A stretch of 64,000 nt of DNA from Zygnema cylindricum. Its lineage: Eukaryota > Streptophyta > Zygnematophyceae > Zygnematales > Zygnemataceae. A model generated the notes under the pieces. That model was not told where the DNA came from, did no database searches, and saw only the letters and a list, made by a program, of their open reading frames with translations. Below are positions 12,013-25,210 of this stretch, one piece after another. How positions within the stretch are numbered: position 1 is the first letter of the stretch; each line of letters opens with the position of its first letter. Where the stretch lies: contig JBBHKE010002863.1 in NCBI GenBank assembly GCA_037447655.1, forward strand, positions 307,119 to 371,118. Reading direction: 5' to 3'. Made by a program: the position numbers and the translations under genes.

Positions 12013-12594
12013 ACGAAGACAGTTACTCTTGTTCATGAAGTTATTTATGACCAATTTTTTCTTTATTTCCCACCATTCAATCGGAGCTTCTCGGGGTGCT
12101 TCCCTCAAAATCATTTCTGCTCATTTTCCACTTTTGAAGGCCCTGGTTCTGGAGCTTTTCTATTGGCTACTCCTATTCTCTTCTCTCTTCATTTCATACG
12201 TCCTTAATTCCCCACCGCCCTTATCCACATTTCTCGGCTCTCTCGTTCACTCTTGCGACTACGTCCTTCGGGCTCCCATGAACTAAATTTGATTAATTGA
12301 CACTATTTGCGGCATTATTGGGACGATTGCACTATTGGGACTATTGCTTCTAAATTACTGGGGCCGACTTTATTAAAAAGCGCGATGGTGAACCATCTGA
12401 GTCCATAGGAAGAAAAGGAAGTAGCATTGCTAAAACTGAAAAAACCACATGACTACGGAATAAACAAAGTGGATAATCAAGGCAAAACCGACGAAAATAC
12501 GAAAAAATGGCAGGGAAATCGAAAACACCCTAAAAAGCAAAACCCCGCAAACAAAACATCTAAGGAAAAAACTAACACCAACATAACTAAAAAT
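12013..12594. other. Intergenic, no gene recognised
   Basis: No recognisable coding sequence. The right part abuts the 3' end of the minus-strand reverse-transcriptase fragment and may include its untranslated tail. Confidence 0.4.
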
Positions 12595-13871
12595 CTACGG
12601 AAAGCAACCACGTAAGTCCTCGAATCCCGGAGGAGGACGAGGAAGTTCCGAAACATGTTGTCGATCCATAACGGCAATAGACGTTCGAAGTAATATAGAA
12701 GCCAGCACCCGTTGTAGAGCCACGGAAAAACGTTGACGAAAAAAGGAAGTAAGGACTGAAACAGAAAGGCTCCCATGTCCCCGCCTCTCGAACGAGCGCC
12801 GACCACAAGTACGAAAAAACTCGTCCAAAACCACACCCACACAACCAAATATCTCGACCGCCATCGGAATGAAGCCATCCATAGCCTCGCGACAGGCATA
12901 ATCACACTCCTTCCTTTTAGCCGCGTCACGGGCGGCCACTCCCACATGCCGAGCCGCTTGGGTGACGATTGTAGTTGAGGTAGGGTTCGCCAAAACAATA
13001 TCACCAAATGTACGACGCGCACCATCAAGTAATACAAGGTCAATCCGTCGCGAAGGAATAATGTGAGAGACCTCCCGATGAACAGAAAACCCCCCCTCAT
13101 AAGCGATAGTAGCAATGGTGTCTCGAATCGCGTCGTGCGCCCGAATCAACTCGCCCCCGTGGGAGCAACGAAGCAAATGGACCCCGTCGTCGTGAACTGA
13201 GCCGGTGTGAAACGAATAGTAGATAAGATAGGGACAGCCAATAGCCAAGCTCCAGAGCCAAGTCCACCACAAGACAAGAAGCGTGCACGCGAAGAATCGG
13301 AAGGAAGCGCCTCGAGAAGCTCGGATTTAATAGTGGCGACAACCCGATCAGAAATGGATCCTTGAACACGCGGAACTGAAGTCGTAACAAGAGTGGAAAA
13401 CATCGGCATGTCCTCGATAGCAGCCGGATTAAGAGAACGTGATGCATCCTAAAGGGACCGTTGGAAGGCTAGCTCACCATCTGAAATACGGGGAACCACG
13501 GCCGCAAGAATAGGAGTGTCCCCCACCAGAAAACGAGAGACAATAGTGGAAGCAACAAGGCACCAACTTCCCAAATAGGAGGCTGGAGTAAGACGCGCCG
13601 TCGAGAGTAAACCCAAACCGCCAGCCGAGACTGGAAGAGAGGCTTGAATGCATGCCGCAGGCCCAAACTCGCGATCAAAGGCTCCACGGCCCAACAAACT
13701 GTGGAGGACATCCATAAGACGATCGTCGAAAGCAGAAAGTGAGGACACTAAGGATGGGGTGGGAGGGGAAGTGCGAGTAAGGTAGGAGGGCTGGTGGGGG
13801 AAACATCGTGTCAGAAGAGCAAAGGCCACCTGGGAATCAGAAAGGTGAGGAAGGTCGTCCACGTGGGACAA
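12595..13871 (-). pseudogene. 3' end of a non-LTR-type reverse transcriptase ORF, frameshifted
   Basis: Read on the minus strand from 13,871 this resembles the C-terminal region found after the RT domain in plant and algal non-LTR-type polyproteins. ACIQASLPVSAGGLGLLS with LTPASYLGSW comes first (about 13,540-13,680). Then GSGAWLLAVPILS occurs in a different frame (about 13,190-13,280). A block in a third register follows, with SRRIDLVLLDG, FGDIVLANPTS, RDAAKRKECDYACREA, FIPMAVEIFG and RFSVALQRVLASILL. The D, DIV..P, K and E spacing suggests a restriction-endonuclease-like fold; that assignment is inference. At least two frameshifts and a stop near 13,449 make it non-functional. The RT catalytic core itself is absent. 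Confidence 0.6.
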
Positions 13872-14084
13872 ATCTGTCTAAAGAGCGGAATCGAGGAATT
13901 TCGTGATGTATTGGTCTGGAAGTTCCTTATATTATTCCTTTCCGGACTTTATTGATATTTTTTTGCTCAATTGTGCCGGTCGCATTTTTTGTGACATTGT
14001 TTTGGCAAACCCTCGGTTTTTGTAGTCGGTCGGAGAGCTCAACAAGTTGAAGTGTCAGAGCGTGACGATGTTAGGTAGAAGAAT

Positions 14085-14335
14085 GTGATTACTCACATAG
14101 TGATTCAAAGGACGCTTTTATTCCGATGGCGGTCAAAATGTTTTGTTGTTTGGGAGTTGCTTTGGATGAGTTTCTCCATACTCGTGGTGGGCTTTCTTTT
14201 GAGAGGACGGTCTTGGGAGTCCTCTTACTTCGGTTCTTTTCTTCTTTGTTTCATCATCGTTTATGTATGACTTTATAGCAAGTGCAAGAATCTTTTGTCC
14301 TTCAATTTTCTGCTGTTGTCGCCGCGTCCTGGAAT
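14085..14335 (+). pseudogene. Second, inverted fragment of the same RT C-terminal region
   Basis: On the plus strand from about 14,120 the frame reads IPMAVKMFCCLGVALDEF, then HTRGGLSFER. This aligns with FIPMAVEIFGCVGVVLDEF and SFERR of the fragment at 12,595-13,272 on the other strand, and continues after a stop with a relict of the ALQRVLASILL segment. It is therefore an independent, more decayed copy in opposite orientation. The nucleotide match is also visible (TTCCGATGGCGGTC in both). Confidence 0.6.
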
Positions 14336-15494
14336 TTCCTCAGCGCTTCCCAGGGTTGGGTTACGAAGGGTATTTATTTATTTTTACTATTTCAGTTATA
14401 TTCTGGTTTGGTAAGGTCATTTTGTTTGTAGTGGTTGTTGTTCCTTTAACTGTCTTTTGTTGGCCTGCCCACGAATGTTAGATTGTTTCTTTCCCATCTT
14501 TTTCCTGTGAACTTTGTCCACCCACGTTCAATTTTTCAATTTTGCATTTCCCATTTACCCAGATAGTTTACCTCTATGCTATTTTAAGCAAGTCCAACTA
14601 GTTTTTTTATCTATGAATCCGTCACTAGAGCAAAAGAATGTGTATGGAGTCTAGAAATAGCGTCAAATTCAGAAATGTACATAGAACTTCAACCCTGACG
14701 GAGCATGAGTTATCAAACATTCTATGGAATAAAACGTAGTGTAGAATATCTCAATCATCTTCTACACAGACAGTGTAATTTGCAGAAAAAAACGACTTGG
14801 CTTTTGGCATTCTTTTCTTGCCATGCCCAATCAACTCTCTATATCCAGTTCACCAATCATTAGATTTTCAATGAGGTCAAACAATCCGAGTTAGACAAAC
14901 ATCTTCCAAAACAGTTCACAACTTTCGCTTCAAAAAGCCCATCATTATGTAATGGGCCTCTCCAAGTTTATTTGTGGGAAAATATAGGTCTATCAAGATA
15001 TTATTTGCCTGTGAGAGACATCAAAGCGTCAGACTCCCAAAGATGATACCAAACCTGACAATATCATGCACACAGTTTCTGCTGAATGGGTCCCTTTCAA
15101 CTATGGTGACCAACTTTACACAAATCAGTTCCATTCGTATTTGATAACCTTTGCGACGAGACAGCAAAGGACACTGTTTTGGTCAGGGATAACAACAAAA
15201 CTTAATCTTGGTCTTGCTGCTTTAGACTTCTTGCTAAAAATGTACAAATAGATCACAGCATCAAAAATGATTAGGGTAAAAAAGAATGGCACTGGCTACT
15301 TCTCCTGTACTGGCTATTTTATTCCTGTTCTCACAGCTTCCACAGCAAAAATACCTGCTAAAAGCTACAGAAAAAGAATGTGTAACATGTACCAAATAAA
15401 TGAAAAAGAAACATTAAGCATGTCGCCATAATGAGCTTCACTATCTTTGTAGCCGAGGTGATAACTAATAAGGATAACATTATTAAAAAATAAA
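14336..15494. other. Intergenic, downstream of the GNAT gene
   Basis: AT-rich sequence with no recognisable gene. The part next to 15,495 should contain the 3' untranslated region of the minus-strand acetyltransferase. No clear polyadenylation signal was picked out. Confidence 0.4.
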
Positions 15495-17212
<1,718 letters not shown>

Positions 17213-17760
17213 TTAGCAAATATTATCAGTGACAACTAAAATCTTGAGTTAGATAGCAGGATAAGCTGGTTTAGATTAAAAAGGAAAATAGAAAGTTTTT
17301 TGCAGGTAGCTGGAAACAAATGTTTTATTTCAGTGTTTGACTTAAGAGCGTCTACATATTTTTTGGCAAAATATAAAAGCCCAGAAAGGGTTGAAGACTA
17401 AACGTTAACCGGAAAGGCCCATGACTAGAAAATCAGGGTGTAGAGGTAATGGTAAGTTAAGCTTACACGACGTACAATCTAGGTTCCTTACGTTAAATAA
17501 CTACGGCAAATCCTGTGGTGATTTTTGCTTTGCCCGTTTTCTAAAAGGGCAAAGCATTGTAGTCGCATTCGTCTCTGGTGACAACGATAATTGACCGTCG
17601 ATGTTTTTGTGTAAGATCGTGAGCCGTTGAGTGACTTGAGTTTTGATTGGTTTTGTCATGTTCCATTTTGATGTAATGAAAAGAGACACGTGGTACAATC
17701 CTATTTGTTGTACTTCGCATGGTTGTAGTGGTATGATAAAAGGCCAAACAAAATCGACGT
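17213..17760. other. Upstream region of the GNAT gene
   Basis: Non-coding as far as I can see. It should hold the promoter and 5' untranslated region of the minus-strand acetyltransferase. No TATA box or other specific element is called. Mirror-image frames at 17,501-17,900 look like chance. Confidence 0.35.
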
Positions 17761-18000
17761 CACGCCAAAATGTCGTGATATCAATACCGGTTGAGCAACG
17801 TAGAGTATCGTACTTATTAAATTTTGCGCGTGCGATCCGGGACATCACGCCACGTTGTCGTTTTCTCAATATCCGTACACGCCAAAATGTCGTGTTATAA
17901 ATACCGGTTAAGTACAGTAACGTACAGTATCGTACTTATAATTTTTGCGCGTGCGATCCCGTCACATCACGCCACGTTGTCGTGTTCTCAATATCCGTAC
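17761..18000. repeat. Two-copy tandem repeat, ~117-bp unit
   Basis: Copy 1 starts CACGCCAAAATGTCGTG at 17,761 and copy 2 with the same word at 17,878. Both continue through AATACCGGTT, GTATCGTACTTAT, TTTTGCGCGTGCGATCC and CATCACGCCACGTTGTCG to CTCAATATCCGTACAC. The second copy abuts the inverted-repeat element at 18,002. Confidence 0.8.
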
Positions 18001-18001
18001 A

Positions 18002-18677
18002 CTACACAACGAATCGTAATTGGAGTAAATAACGCTAATTCGGTCACCCTAAATTTCGACTCTATCACGTTAAATAGAGTAGATGATTCAAAAAATTTCA
18101 TTATATTATTTAAGGTAAAGTTTAATTAGCGTACAAAATTCTAATATAGGTTCGTTTTAAATAGTGTGGAGTACGGACAACGTCTGACTGTGCAAAATTG
18201 TAATTTTATAAGTAAAAAGGTAAAAATAATAATCTAATAGAATCACGCTCGCATGTGAAATTACACTAAACAAAAAAATTAAATCGCATCGAAAAAAACC
18301 TGTTCGCATAGCTCCGTCCGTCAACAACATTGTTGTCCGTGTGAACATTTAAATGAATTTACAAGTGAAAAGTTTATAGTTAAACGACAACATTATGAGT
18401 TGAGACAAATAGTATATATATATATGAGACAAATAGTACTAACGTCAAAATGACGTCAAAATATATGGACTAACAGTTTTTGTATGTCTACATACTTTAG
18501 TGTTCATAATTACAGCAAGAATAATTATTGCCGACATAACCTAATTTAGAGTACTTAAATAAATTAGAGCCTCTGTGAAAAGGTTTTTTCACAAAAAATA
18601 GCGTTTATAACTCTAATTATTATTTTTTGTTTTTTTACTCTAATTTTTTCTTTACTCTAATTACGATTCGCGGTGTA
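18002..18677. mobile_element. Non-autonomous inverted-repeat transposon, copy M3
   Basis: Left end CTACACAACGAATCGTAATT (slightly decayed) and right end ACTCTAATTACGATTCGCGG then TGTA are inverted repeats. The interior matches copy M1, for example GTTTAATTAGCGTACAAAAT, TTAAATAGTGTGGAGTACGG and AGAATCACGCTCGCATGTGA. A TATATATATATA run sits at about 18,412-18,424. No coding capacity. Confidence 0.75.
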
Positions 18678-18877
18678 CCGTAATTTCAGTGTTGGCGCCA
18701 CGTACGATGTTCGTACATCGTACGCACTGTACTATCGCATTGTACATGGTAATGACCATGACAATGCCAAGTGGATGGTTAATTTGCGTTTCGTTCATGT
18801 AGGGGGGTTGATTAAACGTAAAAGTTTCACATTAACTTGAGCGTTCGATCTCAATCTACTAAACGATATGAATGAAT
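18678..18877. other. Spacer between element M3 and LTR X-left
   Basis: Non-coding. It ends GATATGAATGAAT immediately before the TGTTGTCC terminus of the LTR. This flank does not match the flank on the other side of the LTR. Confidence 0.5.
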
Positions 18878-20039
18878 TGTTGTCCATAGCCATTTCTAGC
18901 CATGGATTCACCTTAGGAAGCAGCACAGACTACCCTAAAAACAGCCTACTTTGGATACACACAGAATTCAACAGAATTAACAAAACAAGCTGAAACTACA
19001 TTTACAGATATTATCTAGAATATAAAATGATCTCACAAAGTTTCAGACAAAAATAATAAACAGATTGATCACATCATCTAGTCAAAGTTGCAGAAAAACA
19101 GTCTGCCAGAACTTTGATCAGACAGACTAACTTCACAATGAAGTAAAACACATACCAGGATCACAATAGACCTGAAAATCTGTGACAATATTAAAAATAT
19201 AAATAGGAACACACATGCAGAATTTCAGATAATTCTGCTAGCAGATGTGAGAGTAATCGTCAGATAAAATTACCAAAAATAACCATAAAACAGTTTTTGG
19301 TCCAAAAAGTTCCTATGTCCTAAAATGACGAAGTCCTACAAATATATACAAGAGCTTACTGCTGAATGTACGGAGGCATATCAGCCGTACGCTATCTACC
19401 AGCTACCTCTATTAATGTCGGTATACCCGAATACTTCAAGGTATGTCAAAGTGAGTAAATCTACACTAATAATTAATTCACAAAAAGACACATCAATGTT
19501 CAACCAAATATTTACATCGACGCTTCCGTAAAATCCGCGTACTGAGTATCAACTTGATTAGTCACTTGAGGACGAAACCACGTCATGAACCGACATCACA
19601 TACGTACGGTCCACTTGATACCACATTATCAAAATACAATCCTTTGGAAATATCGGCGGACGCCGTCCGCCCTCCAAATGTACCACGGACCACTTGCCGA
19701 AATTAAACCGTACCGAACTTGCGTCCTTTGCAATAAATACGCCTCTCGCAAATAAAGTACACTTGTCCAAATAAGACACTTCGTACCGGCGGCGTACATA
19801 TTCAACATTTCGTAAATTTTACATCGGATCCCTTCGCGATTCGCCGTCCATTTGTAAATGTATTCCGAGCCACTCAATTAATCCCTTTAATTTCAATCGA
19901 ACAATTACTCCCCCAATCCACAAATCCATTCGAACCTCCATTTGTACCACCACATTATTTCCGGTAATAATCTACCCATGAACCATCGTGTGCGCACAAA
20001 ATGTGGCGTAAGTACGAAACTAACATTTCAAAAAAAACA
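18878..20039 (-). mobile_element. Copia-type LTR X, left complete copy (1,162 bp)
   Basis: Starts TGTTGTCCATAGCC and ends AAAAAACA, so it has TG...CA termini. The first 777 bases are repeated almost exactly at 25,211-25,987. The interior shares an ordered set of words with the LTR at 62,203-63,042 (AAGTTCCTA, then GGCATATCAGCC, then TTCAAGGTATGTCA-like), so X is the LTR of a related copia family in minus orientation. Its upper flank ACGCT pairs with ACGCT just below the right copy, and on the minus strand both flanks fit into one interrupted protease coding sequence. Its lower flank (TGAAT) does not match. Confidence 0.75.
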
Positions 20040-21000
20040 ACGCTCTCGTGTCTATGATCCATCCTGCATCCTTTGGACCCTCCATTGCAGCCCCCATAGC
20101 AAATAAATCCCCCTCCTCTTGCTCATTAAAAATGAGAGACACATTTGTATCAGTTGTAGAAGCTGAAAAAAAAGCATTTCCACGGGAAGGATTTCCAGAA
20201 AAACCTTTGTGATATTCGCTCTTTAGCCAACCTAGCCTGTATAAAACCTCTCTCATTAGCCTTCTTCAATTTAGGACAGTACTTGTATCCATGACCCTTC
20301 TCAGAATAATAGAAACAAGTAGTAGTAGATGGCTTATTCTTCCTCTGATTAAACTGATTCTGATTCTGATTAAACTGATATCTTTTGTCAAAGTTTGTTG
20401 CAAATGCTTCAACCTTTCCTTCTCCCTCGATGAGTTTAGTATTTGTTTCTTCCTCCAATATAAGATTATACGCTAACCGAAATGACCAGCTAGCTTTATC
20501 ATGACTCTTTAATTGAACAGACACACCCTTCATGCTACTAGGGAGACCTGTAATAAGCAAAGCTGCATGTTGAAACTCAGGAAATGACCCCCCAGCAGAA
20601 GAGTGAGCATCAATGAGCGCGCAAAAATTGTCACAATACTCAACCATAGTTCCCTCCGTGTATTTGTATCCCTAAATTTTTCCAGCCACCAAGAGCTCCT
20701 CCTAAACATTCGCTTTCTCAAAAGCGGATTTGAGGGATGTCCAAATCTCCCTCGCCTTCTTCATTTTCAGTCGAGACATGACCAAATTTTTTGAAATACA
20801 AATAATTAGATTGTTCCTTGCCATTGAATTTTTTTTTGCCCAAGTTGGATCTGTTTCATCAAGGGAGCCATCGACCATCGCCGCCCAGTACGCATACTTT
20901 TGGCCATTGAAGATAGGAATTCTTGACGAAAGGCCCATATCTTGTTGTTCTACAACCACCGTTGTAGGCGGAGAACCAGCAGTAGTAGTGGAAGTAGACA
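20040..21000 (-). pseudogene. Copia element E: gag and start of protease
   Basis: Minus-strand gag-like frame beginning MSTSTTTAGSPPTT near 21,000 and continuing through IFNGQKYAYWAAMVDGSLDE and KKAREIWTSLKSAFEKANV. Two in-frame TAG codons near 20,700 and 20,670 interrupt it before MVEYCDNFCALIDAH. The zinc knuckle CFYYSEKGHGYKYC has Tyr where the second Cys is expected. After a frameshift near 20,200 the protease start GWIIDTRA appears, where Asp-Ser/Thr-Gly is expected, and is then cut by LTR X. The rest of this coding sequence resumes at 25,205. It is clearly defective. Confidence 0.8.
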
Positions 21001-21229
21001 TGAAAAAGAGCAAAATCTATCAAAGTACCTACTCAACAGCCAACTTAGAACTAACACAAAATATGACTCAGAAAGCCAATATGCTTCAAATTCGCCACAG
21101 TGATATAAAATACAATAAACTGACATTTCTGAAAATTGCAACCCAAATGATTTATTAAACCATAAGATATGATGTCTGGAAGTTTCCAAAAAACCACCCT
21201 TAGAAAATAATATTCCCAAAACTGGATGC

Positions 21230-22027
21230 TACAAAATTGGCTAAGTCCTAAGTTATATACTCACATTGTCTATCTAGTGATCTACACTAATTTGTGTAAC
21301 CGTTACTACGGTTATTATCCTGACTAACGACAAAGCATCCTACCTGTACATCATTGTACCTCAAAACCCTAATTATTATTTTTCAAAAAACTTGATTAAT
21401 AGAACACTATTTTTTAACACACTTAACTACAAACTAATGTTATTCAAATATTTACAGACATTGAACTGTACACAAAACGTTCTAACCGTACACAAAACGT
21501 TACAAATACTTAGTCAGCGGTAGCCGCTAAAGTCCAGCCGAATGTTGTCGTGTAGTTCGAAGCACCTGAGTGATTCTTCACTTGTGGTCCCACGTTAATC
21601 ACACCTCGTCACTTTCTGGTCCCACGTAAATCACGCCTCGTCACTTGCGGTCCCACGTGAATCGCGTCCGTCGACGTCTTTCAAAATCAATGATCATTAT
21701 TCTCTACCGAAATATCCGGATGTTTCTATTTAATGATCATAAAAATATTCCGTACCATATAATTCCAAAATATGTGTATGACTCCAAAAATAGCCATACC
21801 ATATATTTTCCGAGATATCCAGATCAGATTCCGTCCGTCTGATCTAGAGATTCTAATTGTCTACTGCGTGATGCATGTCGACATCACCCCGTAAAACTTG
21901 CAGAGGAACAATACACTCTATTGTACTTTGCCTACTGTAACACTAATAAAGATAAGTCTTATATACCACTTTTTAAAACTATTCTAAATCCACTCTATTT
22001 ACTAACTAAAGATTTCAAATCTCAACA
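21230..22027 (-). mobile_element. LTR of copia element E (lower boundary approximate)
   Basis: On the minus strand the RNase H end of pol is followed by a purine tract (AAAGATTTAGGGGAG, 22,042-22,028) and then TGTTGAGATTTGAAATC, the usual copia 3' LTR start. On its other side the same LTR precedes the gag frame, so it stands between the pol of one copy and the gag of another. It contains three ~32-bp direct repeats, GGTCCCACGT(T/A/G)AATC with CTCGTCACTT, at 21,577-21,668. The lower edge and the primer-binding site were not identified. Confidence 0.6.
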
Positions 22028-22050
22028 CTCCCCTAAATCTTTAGACTTAG

Positions 22051-25000
22051 TTACTCACTTAGTCCAACAGCTTCTCTGCAAAACTGCAACTTAGGAGCAA
22101 GAAGGGCTTTTGTTAACATAACAGCAACCATCTTCTCTTCCGGTAAACAACACAACTTAATGACTTTTGCAAGTACTTTTTCCCTAACAAAGTGAAGTCT
22201 AACATCCATGTGTTTACCTTTAAAATGATTGATGGGGTTAGAGGCAATGGTAATGGCTGCCAGGTTGTCACACCAAATAGACTGAAGACGTGTTTGCATG
22301 TACCCAAGTTCCTGTAGAATAGACTCGACCCATAGGAGCTCCTTGAGAGCCGAAGCTACAGCCATATATTTACACTCAATTGTGGATTGAGCTGTAACCT
22401 TTTGTAGTTTGCTACTCCAGCAGCAAGTTCGATCTCCAATCTTAAGTACAAAACCAATTGTAAATTTCTGGCTTGGCATGTCCCCATAGCTGGCATCGCT
22501 CCACGTTTGTATTTTCACCTCTCCTCCTCCGAGTACAAGCTTGAGATTTCGAGTTCCTGCAAGATATCTCAACACCCTTTTCGCTGCTTCCCAATCTGCC
22601 CATTTAGGATTCTGCAAACTTCTATTCAAGATTCCCACAGCTGCTGCAATGTCGAGGCTCGTACAATTCATAAAATATATAAGACTTCCGACTACCTGTC
22701 TATATGGCTTTGAAGTCATAAACTCTTCCTCCCTTGTCTCTAGACTACCACCAACCATTATGCCTGAATCTATATCAATTCCTTCCAATTTCTGCCTAAA
22801 TTCTATAGGAGTTACGGATCCTTTTACATCTCTCATTTCAAATTTTTCCAGCATGTTACCTATTGTTTCTTTCTGAGTTAACATAATCAGCCTCTTGTTT
22901 CTGTCTCTTTCTACCTGTATTCCTAAAATGTATTTGGCTTCACTGAGGTCCTTCATCTCGAACCTAGACCTTAAAGCCACTTTAATGCAGTTTATTTCAT
23001 CCATTGACTTACTTATTAATAATAGATCATCCACATATAGAACAATGTAAATTACCCCATCCACTCCTTGTAGAAAATATACAAAAGATCTGAGCTAATT
23101 CTCTTAAATCCCAGCCTTGTCAAAAACTCATCTAACTTCAAATTCCACTGACGCAGGCCTTGTTTTAGCCCATACAAAGATTTCATCAATTTACACACTT
23201 ATTCTTCCTTTCCCTTTTCAACGTTCATTTCAGGTTGTTTCATATAAATGGTTTTTTCTAACTCTCCATGCAAAAAGGCAGTTTTAACATCAATTGGTTT
23301 TATTTCCATATTCTCTTTAGCCGCTAGACTTAGCAAAATTCGGACAGTGGGAAATTTGACAACTGGAGAGAAGGTTTCCTCAAAGTCAACACCTTCTTTT
23401 TGATTATACCCCTTGGCCACTAGTCTGGCCTTATACCTTTCGATGGTGTTGTCCGGGTTAAGCTTCACCTTGAATACCCATTTGCTACCGATGGCTTTTT
23501 CTGCCCGGAGGAAGATCCACCAGCTCCCATGTCTGTGCCTCGGTAATGGACTTCATTTCATCGTTTGTCGCCTCGATCCACTGATTTCACTTAGGTGATT
23601 AGAAGGCCTCTTGGATCGTTAGAGGCTCCTCTGTAGCTGCAGAAAAAACAAAGTGAGAGCTTGCTTGGAAACGGCTGCTAGATCTCTTTCCCCCCGGAAA
23701 TTTTGAGGCTAAGATTGTCGGCAACTTCTGATTTCTCTGTTTAGTTTGAACCGTAACTTGATCTAGTACAGAATCTGTAGTAGTTCCTTCCACTTGAGGT
23801 GTAGCTTGTGGTGAAGCTTCCTATAAAGGCACCAGAGGAACTGAAGGAAGAGTTGTCCCACTTGCCGGTGGAAAGTAGACTCGCTGCGTATGGTGAAAAA
23901 TTACATATTCTTGCTTTTCTTTTGCCAGTTGATCTAGCACTTTAAACAGGTCAACGGAATCCTGCTCATCTTTAATCTGGTTATTTTTAGAAGCAACCAC
24001 TTTTTGTTTCTCAAGTACAAAAACTCTATATCCTCTCGCATTATCATCATACCCCATGAAAATCCCAGGTAAGCCTTTAGGCTCCATTTTCCATCTATCA
24101 TGTGAAGTATCTAAAATAAAACACTTGCTACCAAAGATCTTAAGGTGACTAACATCAGGTTTTTCCCCTGTTCAAAGCTCATAAGGTGTAGTGCTAACAG
24201 ACCTAGAAGCAATTCTATTTTTAATTTAAACAGCACAGTTAAGTGCTTCAGCCCAAAATTTTAAATCTAGCCCTCTATCTGCAAGCATGGACTGGGCACT
24301 CTCTATCACTGTCCTATTTAATCTCTCAGACACACCATTTTGTTCCGGTGTATATGGAACTGTAAGATTGTGACTGATACCTTCCTGAAGGAGAAATACT
24401 TCGAATTCCTTCGATGTGTATTCTCCCCCGTTGTCCAATCTTAGCGCCAATATTAGAACTCCATGAAGCTTTTCCGCCCACGCTTTCTAGTGTTTCAAGT
24501 GAGTAAACACTTCACTTTTATGTTGCATGAAGTAAAATTTGGTGTACCTCGAGTAATCATCTGTAAATGTGATCATATAGTGGACCCCTCCAGCCGAAGC
24601 CACTTGCGAAGGACCGAGAACATCAGAATGGATGATCTGCAAAACTTTTTCGGATCTATGGTCTGTTTCCTGTGGAAATGGCAATTTGTGGATCTTTCCA
24701 AGTGAACAACCATCACATGTTTTTATAGGATGAGATGTGAGAGAAACTCCATCAACTTTTCCCGAATTCACCATTTTCTTTAGACTATCATAATTCATGT
24801 GTCTTAATCTCTTATGCCATAACTCATTATCAGATTCGACACTGGAGTAGAGAACATCATTTTCTTTATATTCAGCCATGTCCATCCGGTACATTTTGCT
24901 AGCATCTCTAGTTAATGTTACTGCAACATTCCCTTTATTGCTAACAACCTGTCTCCCTTCTTTCAGAACTACTTCAAAGCCTTTGCTCTCCACTAATGAT

Positions 25001-25205
25001 GTAGAAAAAAGATTTTTCTTAAAATCTTGAACATACAAAACATTGTGAAGGGTTCTTTCTCCAGACTTTTCCCCCACATCAACCATCAATGATACATCAC
25101 CCTGAGTTGAGGTTTGAACACTCATGCCGCAAGCATAGTAGATACTCTTTGGAGATGTTTGCTGCAGGTTCGTAAAAGCCGCCTTGTTCCAACACATGTG
25201 GGCAG
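22051..25205 (-). pseudogene. Copia element E: protease remainder, integrase, RT and RNase H
   Basis: Read from 25,205 downward, the protease region resumes at ASAHMCWNKAAF. The integrase zinc region follows (HKRLRHMNYDSLKK, CDGCSLGKIHKLPF), then the core HSDVLGPSQ with FTDDYSRY, and DNGGEYTSKEFE with HNLTVPYTPEQNGVSERLNR. The connection region is GIFMGYDDNARGYRVF. The RT holds [33 protein letters not shown] and the catalytic YVDDLLL. The RNase H region holds WSDASYGD, STIECKYMA and WCDNLAAITIASNP, and the frame ends CREAVGLSE at 22,051. Several frameshifts and stops (about 23,065-23,200, 23,470-23,600, 24,090-24,225, 24,450-24,490) inactivate it. The longest intact stretch is the 337-codon RT/RNase H frame (22,051-23,064). 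Confidence 0.85.
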
Positions 25206-25210
25206 ACGCT
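25206..25210. other. Target-site duplication of LTR X (ACGCT), pol side
   Basis: ACGCT lies directly before TGTTGTCC of the right X copy. The same five bases, 20,040-20,044, follow the CA end of the left X copy. On the minus strand, removing X restores one coding line, GAC ACG AG + AGCGT + CTGCC. That is Asp-Thr-Arg-Ala-Ser-Ala, at the protease active-site region. Five bases is the usual copia target duplication. Confidence 0.7.

Noticed and set aside
11574-12114. 154- and 140-codon ORFs
   Set aside because: Entirely generated by the GGGAGA purine tract. The proteins are simple Arg/Glu/Gly or Pro/Ser/Leu strings.
14085-14481. Membrane-like hydrophobic ORFs (plus strand)
   Set aside because: They are out-of-frame readings of the RT C-terminal relic. 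The in-frame reading with the FIPMAVE-like block explains the sequence.
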